This document shows positions 15,231 through 26,520 of a stretch of DNA of 59,305 bases, piece after piece. Made by a program: the position numbers and the translations under genes. The stretch is from an uncultured Eubacteriales bacterium. GTDB taxonomy: Bacteria; Bacillota; Clostridia; Oscillospirales; Oscillospiraceae. The notes below the pieces were generated by a model that was not told where the DNA came from, ran no database searches, and saw only the letters and a list, made by a program, of their open reading frames with translations. The stretch spans positions 1-59,305 of the forward strand of contig ONCI01000015.1 of NCBI GenBank assembly GCA_900316255.1. The letters run 5' to 3'. The stretch's first letter is position 1, and each line of letters starts with the position of its first letter.

Positions 15231-16468
15231 AGCGCTCCCTCCTCTCCCCCGCTCAGCACGGCATAGACCTCCCGCCGGGCGTTGATCTGGTGAAATTCCA
15301 GCCGGTTCACCGCCTCCGCCTGGGCCCGCAGTTCTTCTCCGCCGCCGATACAGAGCAGCGTGACCTCCGCGCCCAGGGCGATGCAGCGGGCCGCCCGCCG
15401 AAAGAGCAGCTCATCCACTTCCCAGGTCAGCAGGATATAGCGGAGCACCGACCGGCCCTTCGCCAGGTCCCGCTCCATCATCTCATCCGTCCGGCGGATG
15501 CCGTTGAAGCAGTCTCCGCTCATCCGCTCCCGCAGGCGCAGCAGATCCTCCCCGCCGCGCACGGTATCCTCCCGTCTCTCATCCGGCAGCACCCGCAGGG
15601 GGACGCCCCGGCGGAGGAACCAGTCCGCCAGGGCCAGGGTGCCCTCCCGGACGCTGTCCTCCGCCAGATATCCGGCCTCTCCCGCGGGCAGGCAGTCCCG
15701 CAGATCGGGCAGCAGGACCAGCTCGTCCCGGGTCTCCGGCTCGGTGACGCGGAGCATGGGCCGTCCCTGCAGCGCGCTGACCTTCCAGTGGATCAGCCTT
15801 ACGTCGTCCCCGGGCTGATAGGCCCGCAGCTCGCCGCTGGGGGCGCGCTCCCCCAGGTACATGCGGGGGCCGGGGCGCTGTTCGCTTTTCTCCTGGACTG
15901 CCACCAGGAGCCTGGGCAGGTGCAGCACCCGCGGGTTTATATGCAGCGCCTCCATGGCGGAAAGGCGCCGCTCCAAAAGGCCGAAGGGATCGCTGAGCCG
16001 CAGCTCGGCGGCGCCCAGCTCCGCTCTCCCGCAATGGGCGCAGAGGGCCGTGAAGCGCAGCTCCCGCAGTTCGCCCGGCGCCAGGGACAGCTGCTCCCCG
16101 GTCTCCTCGAAGCGGACCCGGCTGCCCCCCATCCGGAGGGAGATCTCCGGGATCGGCAGCGGGGAATCGTTGTGCAGCAGCAGGGTGCAGCCCAGGCGCT
16201 CTCCCCGCAGGGCGGAGGAGGCGTCCGGGCGCAGCACGGCCCGGAGCCGCCGCCCCGCCGTCAGCCGCCAGAGCAGGGCGTACAGGGGCGGCAGCAGCGT
16301 CGCCCAAAACAGCAGATAGCTGGCGGTGCCGCCGTGAAAGCCGATCAGCACGCCGGCGCCCGCAACGGCCAGCAGCATCAGCAGCCGGGACAGGAAAAGC
16401 GGCCGTCTCCGCTGACGGGAAAGTCTCTTTTTTTTCCTGCGCTCCCCTGCTTTCCTCCAGACGCTCAT
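15227..16468 (-). CDS. DUF58 domain membrane protein
   Basis: A 413-residue protein with a basic start (RRKKKRLSRQRRR), two adjacent transmembrane helices at about residues 25-65, a beta-rich region and a C-terminal DUF58 domain. The domain signature YQPGDDVRLIHWKVSALQG is at about residues 215-235. DUF58 proteins resemble von Willebrand A domains and usually act with MoxR ATPases. I start it at 16468, where ATG overlaps the MoxR stop (ATGA); the ribosome binding site is weak, consistent with translational coupling. A longer reading to 16507 would lie within the MoxR gene. Confidence 0.88.
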   Translation of the reverse strand: MSVWRKAGERRKKKRLSRQRRRPLFLSRLLMLLAVAGAGVLIGFHGGTASYLLFWATLLPPLYALLWRLTAGRRLRAVLRPDASSALRGERLGCTLLLHNDSPLPIPEISLRMGGSRVRFEETGEQLSLAPGELRELRFTALCAHCGRAELGAAELRLSDPFGLLERRLSAMEALHINPRVLHLPRLLVAVQEKSEQRPGPRMYLGERAPSGELRAYQPGDDVRLIHWKVSALQGRPMLRVTEPETRDELVLLPDLRDCLPAGEAGYLAEDSVREGTLALADWFLRRGVPLRVLPDERREDTVRGGEDLLRLRERMSGDCFNGIRRTDEMMERDLAKGRSVLRYILLTWEVDELLFRRAARCIALGAEVTLLCIGGGEELRAQAEAVNRLEFHQINARREVYAVLSGGEEGAL

Positions 16469-17403
16469 GGCCGGAACACAGGCGGCGCCGCCACGCGGCT
16501 GATGCATTCCTGCAGGACCTCCGCCGCGGTGAGGGAACGCATGCCGGCGTCCAGGGACAGGACCAGCCGGTGCGTCAGCACAGAAGGCGCCACGGCCTGG
16601 ACATCCTGGGGCGTGACGAAATCCCGCCCCTCCAGCAGCGCCCAGGCCCGGGCGCAGCGGGCAAGCGCGATGCTGGCACGGGGGCTCGCGCCCAGGGTCA
16701 GGTTCTTGTTTTTGCGTGTTTCCGCAACGATGCGGACGATATAGTTCAGGATCTTTTCCGTGACGGAGACTTCCTCCGCCGCCTCCTGCAGCCGGAGCAG
16801 CTCCGGAGCGGCGAGGACCGGCTTCAGCTCCGTCTCCTCCCTGCCGGCAAGCCTGGCGCGCAGCATGTTCATCTCATCCGCGTCCCCGGGGTAGCCCAGG
16901 GAGATCCGCATCAGGAAGCGGTCCAGCTGCGCCTCGGGCAGGTGATAGGTCCCGGCAAACTCGATGGGGTTTTCCGTGGCGATCACCATGAAGGGCCGGG
17001 GCAGGGGGATGGTCTTTCCCTCGACGGTGACCTGCCGCTCCGCCATGACCTCCAGCAGACTCGCCTGGGTTTTCGGGGAGGTGCGGTTGATCTCGTCGGC
17101 CAGAACGATGTTGTGCATCACCGGGCCCTCGTGGAAGCGGAGCTCCCCTGTGCGCAGGTCAACGGTGCTGTAGCCGGTCACGTCGCCGGGCAGGGTGTCC
17201 GGCGTGAACTGGATCCGCCCGAAGCTCAGATCCAGGCTCTTCGCCAGGGCCACCGCCAGGGTCGTCTTCCCCACCCCCGGCACATCCTCGATCAGAAGGT
17301 CTCCCCGGGCCAGCAGCGCGCAGACCGTCAGGCGGCATTCCCGTTCCTTGCCGAAGATCACAGAGGAAAGCTGCGCGAGCAGCAGTTTCAGTTTCTCGTT
17401 CAT
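16465..17403 (-). CDS. MoxR family AAA+ ATPase
   Basis: A 312-residue cytoplasmic ATPase. Walker A is VPGVGKTT (residues 41-48), Walker B is VLADEINRTSP, sensor 1 is VIATENP, and an arginine-rich segment LTLGASPRASIALARC follows. This is the typical MoxR layout and length. It is the first gene of the operon, with GGGAGG-GAGAAGG before the ATG and its own promoter. MoxR ATPases are thought to act as chaperones for the co-encoded DUF58 proteins; the client here is inferred. Confidence 0.92.
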   Translation of the reverse strand: MNEKLKLLLAQLSSVIFGKERECRLTVCALLARGDLLIEDVPGVGKTTLAVALAKSLDLSFGRIQFTPDTLPGDVTGYSTVDLRTGELRFHEGPVMHNIVLADEINRTSPKTQASLLEVMAERQVTVEGKTIPLPRPFMVIATENPIEFAGTYHLPEAQLDRFLMRISLGYPGDADEMNMLRARLAGREETELKPVLAAPELLRLQEAAEEVSVTEKILNYIVRIVAETRKNKNLTLGASPRASIALARCARAWALLEGRDFVTPQDVQAVAPSVLTHRLVLSLDAGMRSLTAAEVLQECISRVAAPPVFRP

Positions 17404-17434
17404 CCTTCTCTCCCTCCCGGGTCTTTGATACTTT

Positions 17435-17463
17435 ATTGTAGCACAGCGGAGGGCGAATTACAA
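17435..17463 (-). promoter_or_regulatory. Promoter of the MoxR-DUF58-transglutaminase operon
   Basis: On the minus strand TTGTAA (17463-17458) and TACAAT (17440-17435) are separated by 17 bases, 32 bases upstream of the MoxR start. Confidence 0.75.
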
Positions 17464-17490
17464 CGCTGGAAGCCTCTCCGCCCGGGGCCG

Positions 17491-17530
17491 AAAAAGCCGT
17501 TTTCAGCAGGCCCGCTGAAAACGGCTTTTT
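17491..17530 (-). terminator. Terminator of the polyphosphate operon
   Basis: A 17-bp perfect stem (AAAAAGCCGTTTTCAGC with its complement) has a six-base loop and T-tracts. It lies 35 bases after the ROK kinase stop codon. Confidence 0.9.
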
Positions 17531-17564
17531 CTGGATTCTTATGCTTTTGGCCCGGTCGCTCCGG

Positions 17565-18524
17565 TCACAGGCCCTTGATCATGGCAAGGTCGCCGTAGAG
17601 GATGGAGTCGTCCCCCAGGGAGGCGATCTTCAGTTCCACGGTGTTGCGGATCTGGGGCATGCAGTAGCGGTCCACCTCGGCCAGGATCTTCTCCAGATAG
17701 AGATCTCCCACCGCCTCGATGACGCCGCCGCCGTAGAGCACCAGGTCCGGAGACAGGGTATTGATCAGGTTGCCGGTGGCCACGGCCAGATAGTGGCAGG
17801 AGCGGTCCACGGCCTCCATGGCCACCTTGTCCCCGGCGGCCAGGGCCCGCTTCAGCTTCTTGGAGCGGAAGACGCCATCCTGGATGGCCTCCGCCATCAG
17901 GCTCTCCCGGCCGCGGTTCACCTGCTGGCGGATGTAGCTGGTCATGCCCATCTTGCTGGAGAAGGTCTCCAGGCAGCCCCGCTGGCCGCAGTTGCAGAGG
18001 GGTCCCTCCGGGTCCAGGATCATGTGGCCGTACTCGGCGGCCTTGAACTGGTTGCCGGTGAAGAGGGAGCCGTTGAGGATCAGGCCGCCCCCAAGGCCGG
18101 TACCCACGAAAAAGCCCACGATGTTCTTGTAGCCTTTGGCCGCGCCGAAGTGATATTCGCCCAGCACGCCCAGGTTCACGTCGTTGCCCACATAGAAGGG
18201 CACGCCGAACTTCTTGCGCATGGCGCCGGCCATGTCGTAGTCCTTCCAGGGCAGGTTCGGGGTGAAGAGCACGATGCCCTTGTCCTGGTCGATGACGCCG
18301 GGGGCGCAGGAGGCGATGGCATTGAGCTTGCTGCGGTCGATGCCGGATTCGCGGATCATCTCCTCCACCACGTCCACAATGACCTGCTCCACGTCAGCCG
18401 AGCCCTCGCCGCTGCCCTTGGAGCGCTTTTTCAGCCGGTAGATGATCTCGTCCTTCTCGTTGAAGATGGCGCCCAGCACCTTGGTGCCGCCCACGTCCAG
18501 ACAAATGTTATAGCGTTCCGCCAT
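17565..18524 (-). CDS. ROK family sugar kinase (glucokinase type)
   Basis: A 319-residue kinase, expected to phosphorylate glucose or a related sugar. The N-terminal phosphate loop is LDVGGTKVLGAIF (about residues 9-21), the sugar site includes NDVNLGVLGEYHFGA, a second glycine-rich loop is GTGLGGGLI, and the ROK zinc motif is CNCGQRGCLE with an upstream His in EYGHMILD. The ATG at 18524 follows GGAGGA. It is the third gene after the PPK2 and PPK1 genes, 14 bases from ppk1. Polyphosphate glucokinases are ROK proteins, so polyphosphate as phosphate donor is possible, but the sequence alone does not show it; most Firmicutes ROK glucokinases use ATP. Confidence 0.88.
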   Translation of the reverse strand: MAERYNICLDVGGTKVLGAIFNEKDEIIYRLKKRSKGSGEGSADVEQVIVDVVEEMIRESGIDRSKLNAIASCAPGVIDQDKGIVLFTPNLPWKDYDMAGAMRKKFGVPFYVGNDVNLGVLGEYHFGAAKGYKNIVGFFVGTGLGGGLILNGSLFTGNQFKAAEYGHMILDPEGPLCNCGQRGCLETFSSKMGMTSYIRQQVNRGRESLMAEAIQDGVFRSKKLKRALAAGDKVAMEAVDRSCHYLAVATGNLINTLSPDLVLYGGGVIEAVGDLYLEKILAEVDRYCMPQIRNTVELKIASLGDDSILYGDLAMIKGL

Positions 18525-18538
18525 TGCGTCTTCCTCCT

Positions 18539-20710
18539 TCATTCCTTCCCAAATATCCTTTTGAACCAGGCCCGGAATCCGGTCCCGGTCTCGGTTTTTT
18601 CCGTCTTGTCAGCCGGTGCCGTCCGAAGCTCCGGCTCCGGTTCCGGTTCCGCAAGGCTCACCTTGCGGGCGCTGAAATAGCGGTAGAGCGCCTCCTGGGA
18701 GCTGGTCCCCGGCTCGTTTCCGGCGCGGATGTAGCTGCCGTCCGGCTGCATGACGCTGGCCTTCTCCCGGTCATTGCGCAGGGCGTCCAGCACCGTGTTC
18801 AACTGCTCCCGGGTGTCGGGGGTCACGGCCTCGGCAAAGGCCTCCACCCGCCGCTCCAGATTGCGGTTGAGCAGGTCGCCGGAGCCGATGAAGAGCCGCT
18901 GCTCCTCCCCTTCTCCGAAGCTGTAGATCCGGGAATGCTCCAGCCAGCGGCCCACCACGCTGCTCACGGTCACATGGTCCGTCCAGCCGGGCACGCCGGG
19001 GCGCAGGCAGCAGATGCCGCGTATGAAAAGCTCCACCTTCACCCCGGCCTGGGAGCACTCGATCAGCTTTTCCATCAGGTCCAGGTTATTCAGGGAGTTG
19101 ACCTTGATGGCCACCCGTCCCTGCTCGCCCTTTTCGATCTCCCGATCCAGCAGCTCCAGCACCCGGCTCTTGAAGCTCAGCGGGGCGATCCAGAGGCACT
19201 GGGCCTCCGGGGGCAGCTCCCCTTCCGCAAGGGCGGCAAAGGCGGCTTCCGCGTCCCGGCCGGCTTCCTCCCGGGCGGTGATGAGGGAGAGGTCGGTGTA
19301 CTGCTCGCCGGTGACCTCGTTGTAGTTGCCGGTGCCCACCTGGGTGATGCGCATGATGCCGCCCTCGTGCCGCCGGGTGATGACGCAGAGCTTGCTGTGG
19401 ACCTTGTGGTCCGGCAGGCCGTAGATCACCCGGCAGCCCGCGTCCTCCAGCATCTCGGAATAGTCGATGTTGTTCTGCTCGTCAAAGCGGGCCCGCAGCT
19501 CCAGCAGGCACAGCACGTCCTTGCCCCGGTCGGCGGCATAGGCCAGAGCCGCGGCGATCTTGCTGCTGCTGGACATGCGGTAGAGGGTGATCTTGATGGA
19601 GAGCACCTCCGGATCGTCCGCCGCCTCATAGATCAGGTCCACGAAGGACAGCATGCTCTGGAAGGGGAAGCTCATCAGCAGATCCCGCTTTTCGATATAG
19701 GCGAAGTATTCCCCCTTCTTCAGCCCGATATCCCGGGCGGGGCGGCGCTCCTCATAGCGGAAGGAGGCAGGGCCCCCGATGCAGGAGCGGAAGGACAGGT
19801 CGAAGGGCACGTTCTGGGTAAAGACCCGGCTCTCCGGCACCCGCAGCTTTTTGATGAGCAGGGCTCTCGCCTGGTCTGTGAGCTTGCCGTAGAGGCGCAC
19901 CCGCACCGGCACCTCCCGGCGGCGCTTGGTGAGCATGGTGGAGACTTTGTGGCGCAGATCGTCGTCCGCCCGGTCCTCCACGTCCTCCAGGAACACGTCG
20001 GCGTTGCGCGTGACCTCCACCACGGCGGACTGCGCCACCGTCTCCTTCTTCAGCAGCAGAGGCAGGAAGTGCCGCACCAGCTGGGCGGTGAGCACGATCT
20101 TCTGGCAGCCGTCGATCTCAAAGCTCAGGTAGGCGGGGATCCGGTGCAGGGGGATGATGCAGAGCTTCTGCTCGGTGCCCCGGCCCAGGAAGGCGATGAT
20201 GTTCTCCTCCCCGCTCCACAGGAAGGGCAGGGCCTGGTCGATGCTGATGATCTTGGGAAACAGCAGGTCCCGGATGTCGCCGAAGAGCTTTTTGCTCATC
20301 AGCTCGTCCACCTTGCTGATCTTCTTGAAGTCCAGCACGTCCACTCGATTGGCCCGCAGTTCCTCCCGGATCTCCTTCCAGACGCTCTCCATCAGCGCCT
20401 GCTGCTCCCGGGTGATGCGCAGCACCTCGTTGATCTGCGCCTCCGGCAGCAGGCCGGAGAGAGGATCGGCCTTGTCCGGGGTCAGCAGGGCCCGGTGGGT
20501 CAGGATGCCGATGCGCACCCGGTAGAACTCCGCCAGGTTGGACTGATAGATCATCAGGAATTTGAGCCGCTCCAGCAGCGGTACCGAGGGGTCGGCCGCC
20601 TCCAGCAGCACCCGCTCGTTGAAGGCCAGCCAGCTCAGCTCCCGGTTCACATAGATGCTCTCCGGGGCGGTGATCTCCGTTTCTTTGCTCTTTTTCTTGT
20701 TGGAAGCCAT
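18539..20710 (-). CDS. ppk1: Polyphosphate kinase 1
   Basis: A 723-residue enzyme that reversibly moves the gamma phosphate of ATP onto polyphosphate. The N-terminal domain begins YVNRELSWLAFNERVLLEA, a PPK1 hallmark. The motif DHKVHSKLCVITR carries the autophosphorylated His, and VGTGNYNEVTGEQYTDLSL follows in the same domain. The length is typical. The tail (about 50 residues) is acidic then basic and lies outside the core. I start it at the ATG at 20710, before the conserved start of the domain; the ribosome binding site (GGAC) is modest. It sits between the PPK2-type gene and the ROK kinase. Confidence 0.93.
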   Translation of the reverse strand: MASNKKKSKETEITAPESIYVNRELSWLAFNERVLLEAADPSVPLLERLKFLMIYQSNLAEFYRVRIGILTHRALLTPDKADPLSGLLPEAQINEVLRITREQQALMESVWKEIREELRANRVDVLDFKKISKVDELMSKKLFGDIRDLLFPKIISIDQALPFLWSGEENIIAFLGRGTEQKLCIIPLHRIPAYLSFEIDGCQKIVLTAQLVRHFLPLLLKKETVAQSAVVEVTRNADVFLEDVEDRADDDLRHKVSTMLTKRRREVPVRVRLYGKLTDQARALLIKKLRVPESRVFTQNVPFDLSFRSCIGGPASFRYEERRPARDIGLKKGEYFAYIEKRDLLMSFPFQSMLSFVDLIYEAADDPEVLSIKITLYRMSSSSKIAAALAYAADRGKDVLCLLELRARFDEQNNIDYSEMLEDAGCRVIYGLPDHKVHSKLCVITRRHEGGIMRITQVGTGNYNEVTGEQYTDLSLITAREEAGRDAEAAFAALAEGELPPEAQCLWIAPLSFKSRVLELLDREIEKGEQGRVAIKVNSLNNLDLMEKLIECSQAGVKVELFIRGICCLRPGVPGWTDHVTVSSVVGRWLEHSRIYSFGEGEEQRLFIGSGDLLNRNLERRVEAFAEAVTPDTREQLNTVLDALRNDREKASVMQPDGSYIRAGNEPGTSSQEALYRYFSARKVSLAEPEPEPELRTAPADKTEKTETGTGFRAWFKRIFGKE

Positions 20711-20774
20711 AGTCAGGTCCGTCCTTATACTTCCCGGGGAAGCGCCGCTCCCCCGGGAGGATTCTCTTTTCTGC

Positions 20775-22253
20775 TTACGCAAGCTGGGCCTCGCAGGCCT
20801 TTTCCAGCGCGTCGATGACGATCTTCAGGGTCTTGATGCGGGCGTATTTCTTGTCGTTGGACTCGATGACGAACCAGGGGGCGTTCTCGGTGCTGGTCTT
20901 CTCCAGCATCTCGTCGATGGCGGCCTCGTACTGGGGCCACTTCTCCCGGTTGCGCCAGTCCTCTTCGGTGAGCTTCCACTGCTTCTCCGGGGTGTTCTGC
21001 CGGTCGTTGAAGCGGGCCAGCTGGGTGTCCTGGTCGATGTGGATCCAGAACTTCAGCACCACAGCGCCCCAGTCGGTGAGCTGGCGCTCAAACTCGTTGA
21101 TCTCGTTGAAGGCGCGCTTCCAATCGTCCTCGCTGCAGAAGCCCTCCAGCCGCTCCACCATCACCCGGCCGTACCAGGTGCGGTCGAAGATGCAGATGTG
21201 GCCGCTGCGGGGCAGCCTTGTCCAGAAGCGCCAGAGATACTGCCTTGCCAGCTCGTGGGGCTCGGGAGAGGCGATGGGCATCACGTCAAAGCCCCGGGGG
21301 TCCAGGGGCCGGGCAATGCGGCGGATGTTGCCGCCCTTGCCGGCGGCGTCCCAGCCCTCATAGCAGAGGATCACGGGGATCTTCTTGCGGTAGATGATGT
21401 TGTGCAGCTCGCCCAGGCGCTTTTGCAGCTTCTTGAGTTCCTTCTTGTACTCCTCGTCCGTCAGCGCCGGGGAGAGGTCCACGGAGGCCAGCTTCGGCAT
21501 CTTGATGAGGGGGAAGTCCTCCTCAAAGGGCTTGCCCACATAGCGGCCCTCCTCCAGGGCCTTGTCCACCTGTTTTGTCAGCAGCTTCAGGGCGTCCCGG
21601 GCGGCCTGGTTCTTCTTTTTGCCGTCCAGCACATGCCAGGGGATCAGCTTGCCGGTCTTTTCCATGAAGGTCTCGTAGCATTCCCGGAAGAGCTTGTATT
21701 CCCGCTGCTGCCACAGATCCTCCCGGGTCACCCGCCACTCGGTCTCAAAGTTCTCCCGCAGGGCGCGCATGCGCTTGCGCTGCTCCTCCCCGTCGATGTC
21801 CACAAAGAGCTTCAGCAGCAGATAGCCGCCGTCCCGCAGCTGGCGCTCGAACTCGTTCACCGCGCCGATGCGCTTCTTGTACTCCTCCCGGGTGATCTCC
21901 CGGTGCATGTACTTGCGCACGCAGTCCTCCATCCAGCCGGAGTCATAGAACATGATCTTCCCGTTTTCCGGGATGGCCTTGGCATAGGGATAGAGGAAGG
22001 GATAGCGGGACTCGCTTTCCGGGGTGATGACCGGGGAGACCACGTTGTAAAAGCGGGGGTCCAGCTCGCTGATCAGCTCATTGATCAGGCTGCCCTTTCC
22101 CGCGGCGGCCCAGCCCTCCACCAGCACGATGATCGGCAGGCCCTTGGCGCGGATGGTCTGCTGCAGGCCCATCAGATGCTCGCGCATCTCCTTGATTTCC
22201 GCCTTTAACTGGGCGGCTTCTTCTTTTTTGCGCTCTTTCTTTTCTTCGCTCAT
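20775..22253 (-). CDS. pap: Tandem-domain PPK2 (polyphosphate:AMP phosphotransferase)
   Basis: A 492-residue protein with two PPK2 domains in tandem. Domain 1 has Walker A VEGWAAAGKGSLI (about residues 46-58), and domain 2 has CYEGWDAAGKGGNI (about 305-318) plus the lid motif FDRTWYGRVMVERLEGF. Tandem PPK2 proteins convert AMP to ADP with polyphosphate. The lid motif of domain 1 (YDSGWMEDCVRKYM) is degenerate, as is common in this class, so domain 2 is probably the active one. It is the first gene of the operon, with its own promoter, and lies 64 bases before ppk1. Confidence 0.9.
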   Translation of the reverse strand: MSEEKKERKKEEAAQLKAEIKEMREHLMGLQQTIRAKGLPIIVLVEGWAAAGKGSLINELISELDPRFYNVVSPVITPESESRYPFLYPYAKAIPENGKIMFYDSGWMEDCVRKYMHREITREEYKKRIGAVNEFERQLRDGGYLLLKLFVDIDGEEQRKRMRALRENFETEWRVTREDLWQQREYKLFRECYETFMEKTGKLIPWHVLDGKKKNQAARDALKLLTKQVDKALEEGRYVGKPFEEDFPLIKMPKLASVDLSPALTDEEYKKELKKLQKRLGELHNIIYRKKIPVILCYEGWDAAGKGGNIRRIARPLDPRGFDVMPIASPEPHELARQYLWRFWTRLPRSGHICIFDRTWYGRVMVERLEGFCSEDDWKRAFNEINEFERQLTDWGAVVLKFWIHIDQDTQLARFNDRQNTPEKQWKLTEEDWRNREKWPQYEAAIDEMLEKTSTENAPWFVIESNDKKYARIKTLKIVIDALEKACEAQLA

Positions 22254-22271
22254 GGCTGATCGTCCTCTCTT

Positions 22272-22300
22272 ATTATATTGAGCCGGAATGGGTTTACCAA
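22272..22300 (-). promoter_or_regulatory. Promoter of the polyphosphate operon
   Basis: On the minus strand TTGGTA (22300-22295) and a perfect TATAAT (22277-22272) are separated by 17 bases, just upstream of the tandem PPK2 gene. The stretch from 22301 to 22448 holds no gene I can support. Confidence 0.72.
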
Positions 22301-22448
22301 GTCAAACAGGGAAAGGAACTGCCAGGATAAGCCGGGACCTCAAGCCGGAAAAGCAATTGCGCGTGATACCGCGCAAGGATATACGGATTCGAGTTTAGTT
22401 TACGACTGCCCGCGGATGAAGTCAAGGAAAAACCCCGCCCCGGGGCGC

Positions 22449-22481
22449 AAAAAGGCCCGGCGATCTGAAATCGCCGGACCT
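22449..22481 (-). terminator. Terminator after glmS
   Basis: On the minus strand GTCCGGCGAT pairs with ATCGCCGGGC and five T residues follow. It lies 20 bases after the glmS stop. Confidence 0.85.
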
Positions 22482-22501
22482 GATGCGGAAGTTGCTGTTT
22501 T

Positions 22502-24325
22502 TCACTCCACGGTGACGGATTTGGCCAGATTCTTGGGCTTGTCGATGTCGCAGCCCTTCTCCTTTGCCGCGTAATAGGCCAGCAGCTGCAGCGGCACCAC
22601 GGCCAGGGCCGCGGAGAAGACCGTCTCGATCCGCGGGATGAAGATCACGTCGTCCGCCTGGGAGACGATCTTTTTGTTCCCGCGGAAGGCCAGCGCCAGC
22701 ACTTTGGCGCCGCGGGCCTTGACCTCCACGATGTTACTCAGGGTCTTGTCGCAGAGGGCCTCGTTGCAGCAGACGGCGATCACCGGCTGCCCCTCGTCGA
22801 TGAGGGCGATGGTGCCGTGCTTGAGCTCTCCGGCGGCGTAGGATTCCGCGTGGAGATAGGAGATCTCCTTCATCTTCAGCGCGCCCTCCAGGGCCACGGC
22901 GTAGTCGGTGTTGCGCCCGATGAAGAAGAGGGACTGGCTCGCGTAGCGCCCCGCCAGGGCGGGGATCTGGTAGTTCATGTCGATGGTCTCCTGCAGCCGC
23001 TTCGGCAGCAGCTTCAGTGAGCGCAGCAGCGCGGCGTATTCCTCCTTCTCCACCCGCCCCAGCTTCTTTCCCGCATAGAGCGCGAAGAGATAGAGCACCG
23101 CCAGCTGGGTGGTGAAGCCCTTGGTGGTGGCCACGGCGATCTCCGGCCCCGCCCAGGTGTAGAGCGTGTAGTCGGCCAGCTTCGCGATGGTGCTGCCCAC
23201 CACGTTCACGATGCCGATGACGGTGGCCCCGCGGGCGCGGCACTCCTTCAGGGCCGCGATGGTGTCCGCGGTCTCGCCGGACTGGGAGATCACCAGCACC
23301 AGGGTGTTTTCATCCACCATGGGATCGCTGTAGCGCAGCTCGCTGGCCAGCTCCACCTGTACCGGGATGCGGCAGAGCTTCTCGATGGCATAGCGCCCGG
23401 AGCAGCCGGCATAGTAGGCCGAGCCGCAGGCGGTGATGACGATCTTGCTGACGCTGCGCAGCTTCTCTTCCGAAAGCTCAAAATCGTCCAGCCGGACCTC
23501 CCCCTCGTGGAGCCGCGGGGCCAGGGCCGCCTTGACAGCGGCGGGCTGCTCCATGATCTCCTTGAGCATGAAGTGCTCATAGCCGCCCTTTTCCGCCGCC
23601 TCCACGCTCCAGGTGACCCGGTTGATGGGCTTTTGCAGGCGCTGGCCGGTGCAGTCGAAGACCTCGATGGACTTCGGGCTGAGTCTCGCGATCTCCCCGT
23701 CCTCCAGATAGATCACGTTTTTCGTGTGGGCCACCAGGGCGGTGACGTCGGAGGCAAAGTAGTTTTCCCCCACGCCGATGCCCAGGATCAGGGGGCTGGA
23801 TTCCCGCACGGCGTAGAGCGTATCCGGCGCGTCGGCGCAGAGGATACCCAGGGCGTAGGAGCCCTCCAGCCTTGCCGCCGTCTTCATCACCGCGGCCTTG
23901 ATATCCCCGTCGTAGTATTTCTCCAGCAGATGGACGATGGTCTCCGTGTCCGTCTCACTCCGGAACACGTAGCCCTCCCCCATCAGCTCCCGTCGCAGGG
24001 AGAGATAGTTCTCGATGATGCCGTTGTGCACGATGGCAAAGCGCCCGTCGTTGGAGAGATGGGGATGGGCGTTGACGTCCGTGGGCGCCCCGTGGGTGGC
24101 CCAGCGGGTGTGCCCGATGCCGATCCGTCCCGGGACCGCCGCGCCGTTTTCCGTCTTCTCACAGAGCCTGGCGATCCGTCCGCTCACCTTCTCCACCCGG
24201 ATCCTATCGGCGTCCATCACGGCGATGCCCGCCGAATCATAGCCCCGGTATTCCAGCTGCCGCAGCCCCTTCAGCAGAATGGGCGCGGCGTTCTGTTCTC
24301 CTGTAAATCCCACGATCCCGCACAT
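22502..24325 (-). CDS. glmS: Glutamine-fructose-6-phosphate aminotransferase
   Basis: A 607-residue enzyme that makes glucosamine 6-phosphate from fructose 6-phosphate and glutamine, the entry to peptidoglycan amino sugars. Cys2 (MCGIVGFTG) is the amidotransferase nucleophile; RGYDSAGIAV and GHTRWATHG follow. The isomerase half has two SIS domains (VISQSGETADT and the later FIGRNTDYAVALEGALK), and the protein ends in the conserved AKSVTVE. It is 15 bases after glnN on the same strand, so glutamine synthesis and one of its major users are probably cotranscribed. I saw no glmS ribozyme in the short spacer. Confidence 0.96.
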   Translation of the reverse strand: MCGIVGFTGEQNAAPILLKGLRQLEYRGYDSAGIAVMDADRIRVEKVSGRIARLCEKTENGAAVPGRIGIGHTRWATHGAPTDVNAHPHLSNDGRFAIVHNGIIENYLSLRRELMGEGYVFRSETDTETIVHLLEKYYDGDIKAAVMKTAARLEGSYALGILCADAPDTLYAVRESSPLILGIGVGENYFASDVTALVAHTKNVIYLEDGEIARLSPKSIEVFDCTGQRLQKPINRVTWSVEAAEKGGYEHFMLKEIMEQPAAVKAALAPRLHEGEVRLDDFELSEEKLRSVSKIVITACGSAYYAGCSGRYAIEKLCRIPVQVELASELRYSDPMVDENTLVLVISQSGETADTIAALKECRARGATVIGIVNVVGSTIAKLADYTLYTWAGPEIAVATTKGFTTQLAVLYLFALYAGKKLGRVEKEEYAALLRSLKLLPKRLQETIDMNYQIPALAGRYASQSLFFIGRNTDYAVALEGALKMKEISYLHAESYAAGELKHGTIALIDEGQPVIAVCCNEALCDKTLSNIVEVKARGAKVLALAFRGNKKIVSQADDVIFIPRIETVFSAALAVVPLQLLAYYAAKEKGCDIDKPKNLAKSVTVE

Positions 24326-24340
24326 GTTCCGTTCCTCCTT

Positions 24341-26434
<2,094 letters not shown>

Positions 26435-26461
26435 ACGCAATCCCTCCTGAAAAATGGATAA

Positions 26462-26480
26462 GAGAGGCCCCCGGCCTCTC
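26462..26480 (-). promoter_or_regulatory. Hairpin in the glnN leader
   Basis: GAGAGGCC and GGCCTCTC form a perfect 8-bp stem with a three-base loop between the promoter and the glnN start. On the minus strand a five-T run follows 7 bases later, which would be a weak attenuator. Confidence 0.5.
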
Positions 26481-26491
26481 ATTACGCGCAT

Positions 26492-26520
26492 ATTTTACCC
26501 TCGCAAAGTCCGAAAAGCAA
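26492..26520 (-). promoter_or_regulatory. Promoter of glnN-glmS
   Basis: On the minus strand TTGCTT (26520-26515) and TAAAAT (26497-26492) are separated by 17 bases, about 60 bases upstream of the glnN start. From 26521 to about 26995 I see no gene; a TATAAT-like sequence near 26811 could belong to the T-box transcript but has no convincing -35. Confidence 0.6.

Noticed and set aside
12843..15266. A long plus-strand open frame opposite the transglutaminase gene
   Set aside because: Antisense shadow of codon bias; the minus strand has clear transglutaminase residues and ATGA overlaps with its neighbours.
22326..22501. glmS ribozyme or other riboswitch near glmS
   Set aside because: The glmS start follows glnN by 15 bases, leaving no space for a leader, and the sequence downstream of glmS is an ordinary terminator.
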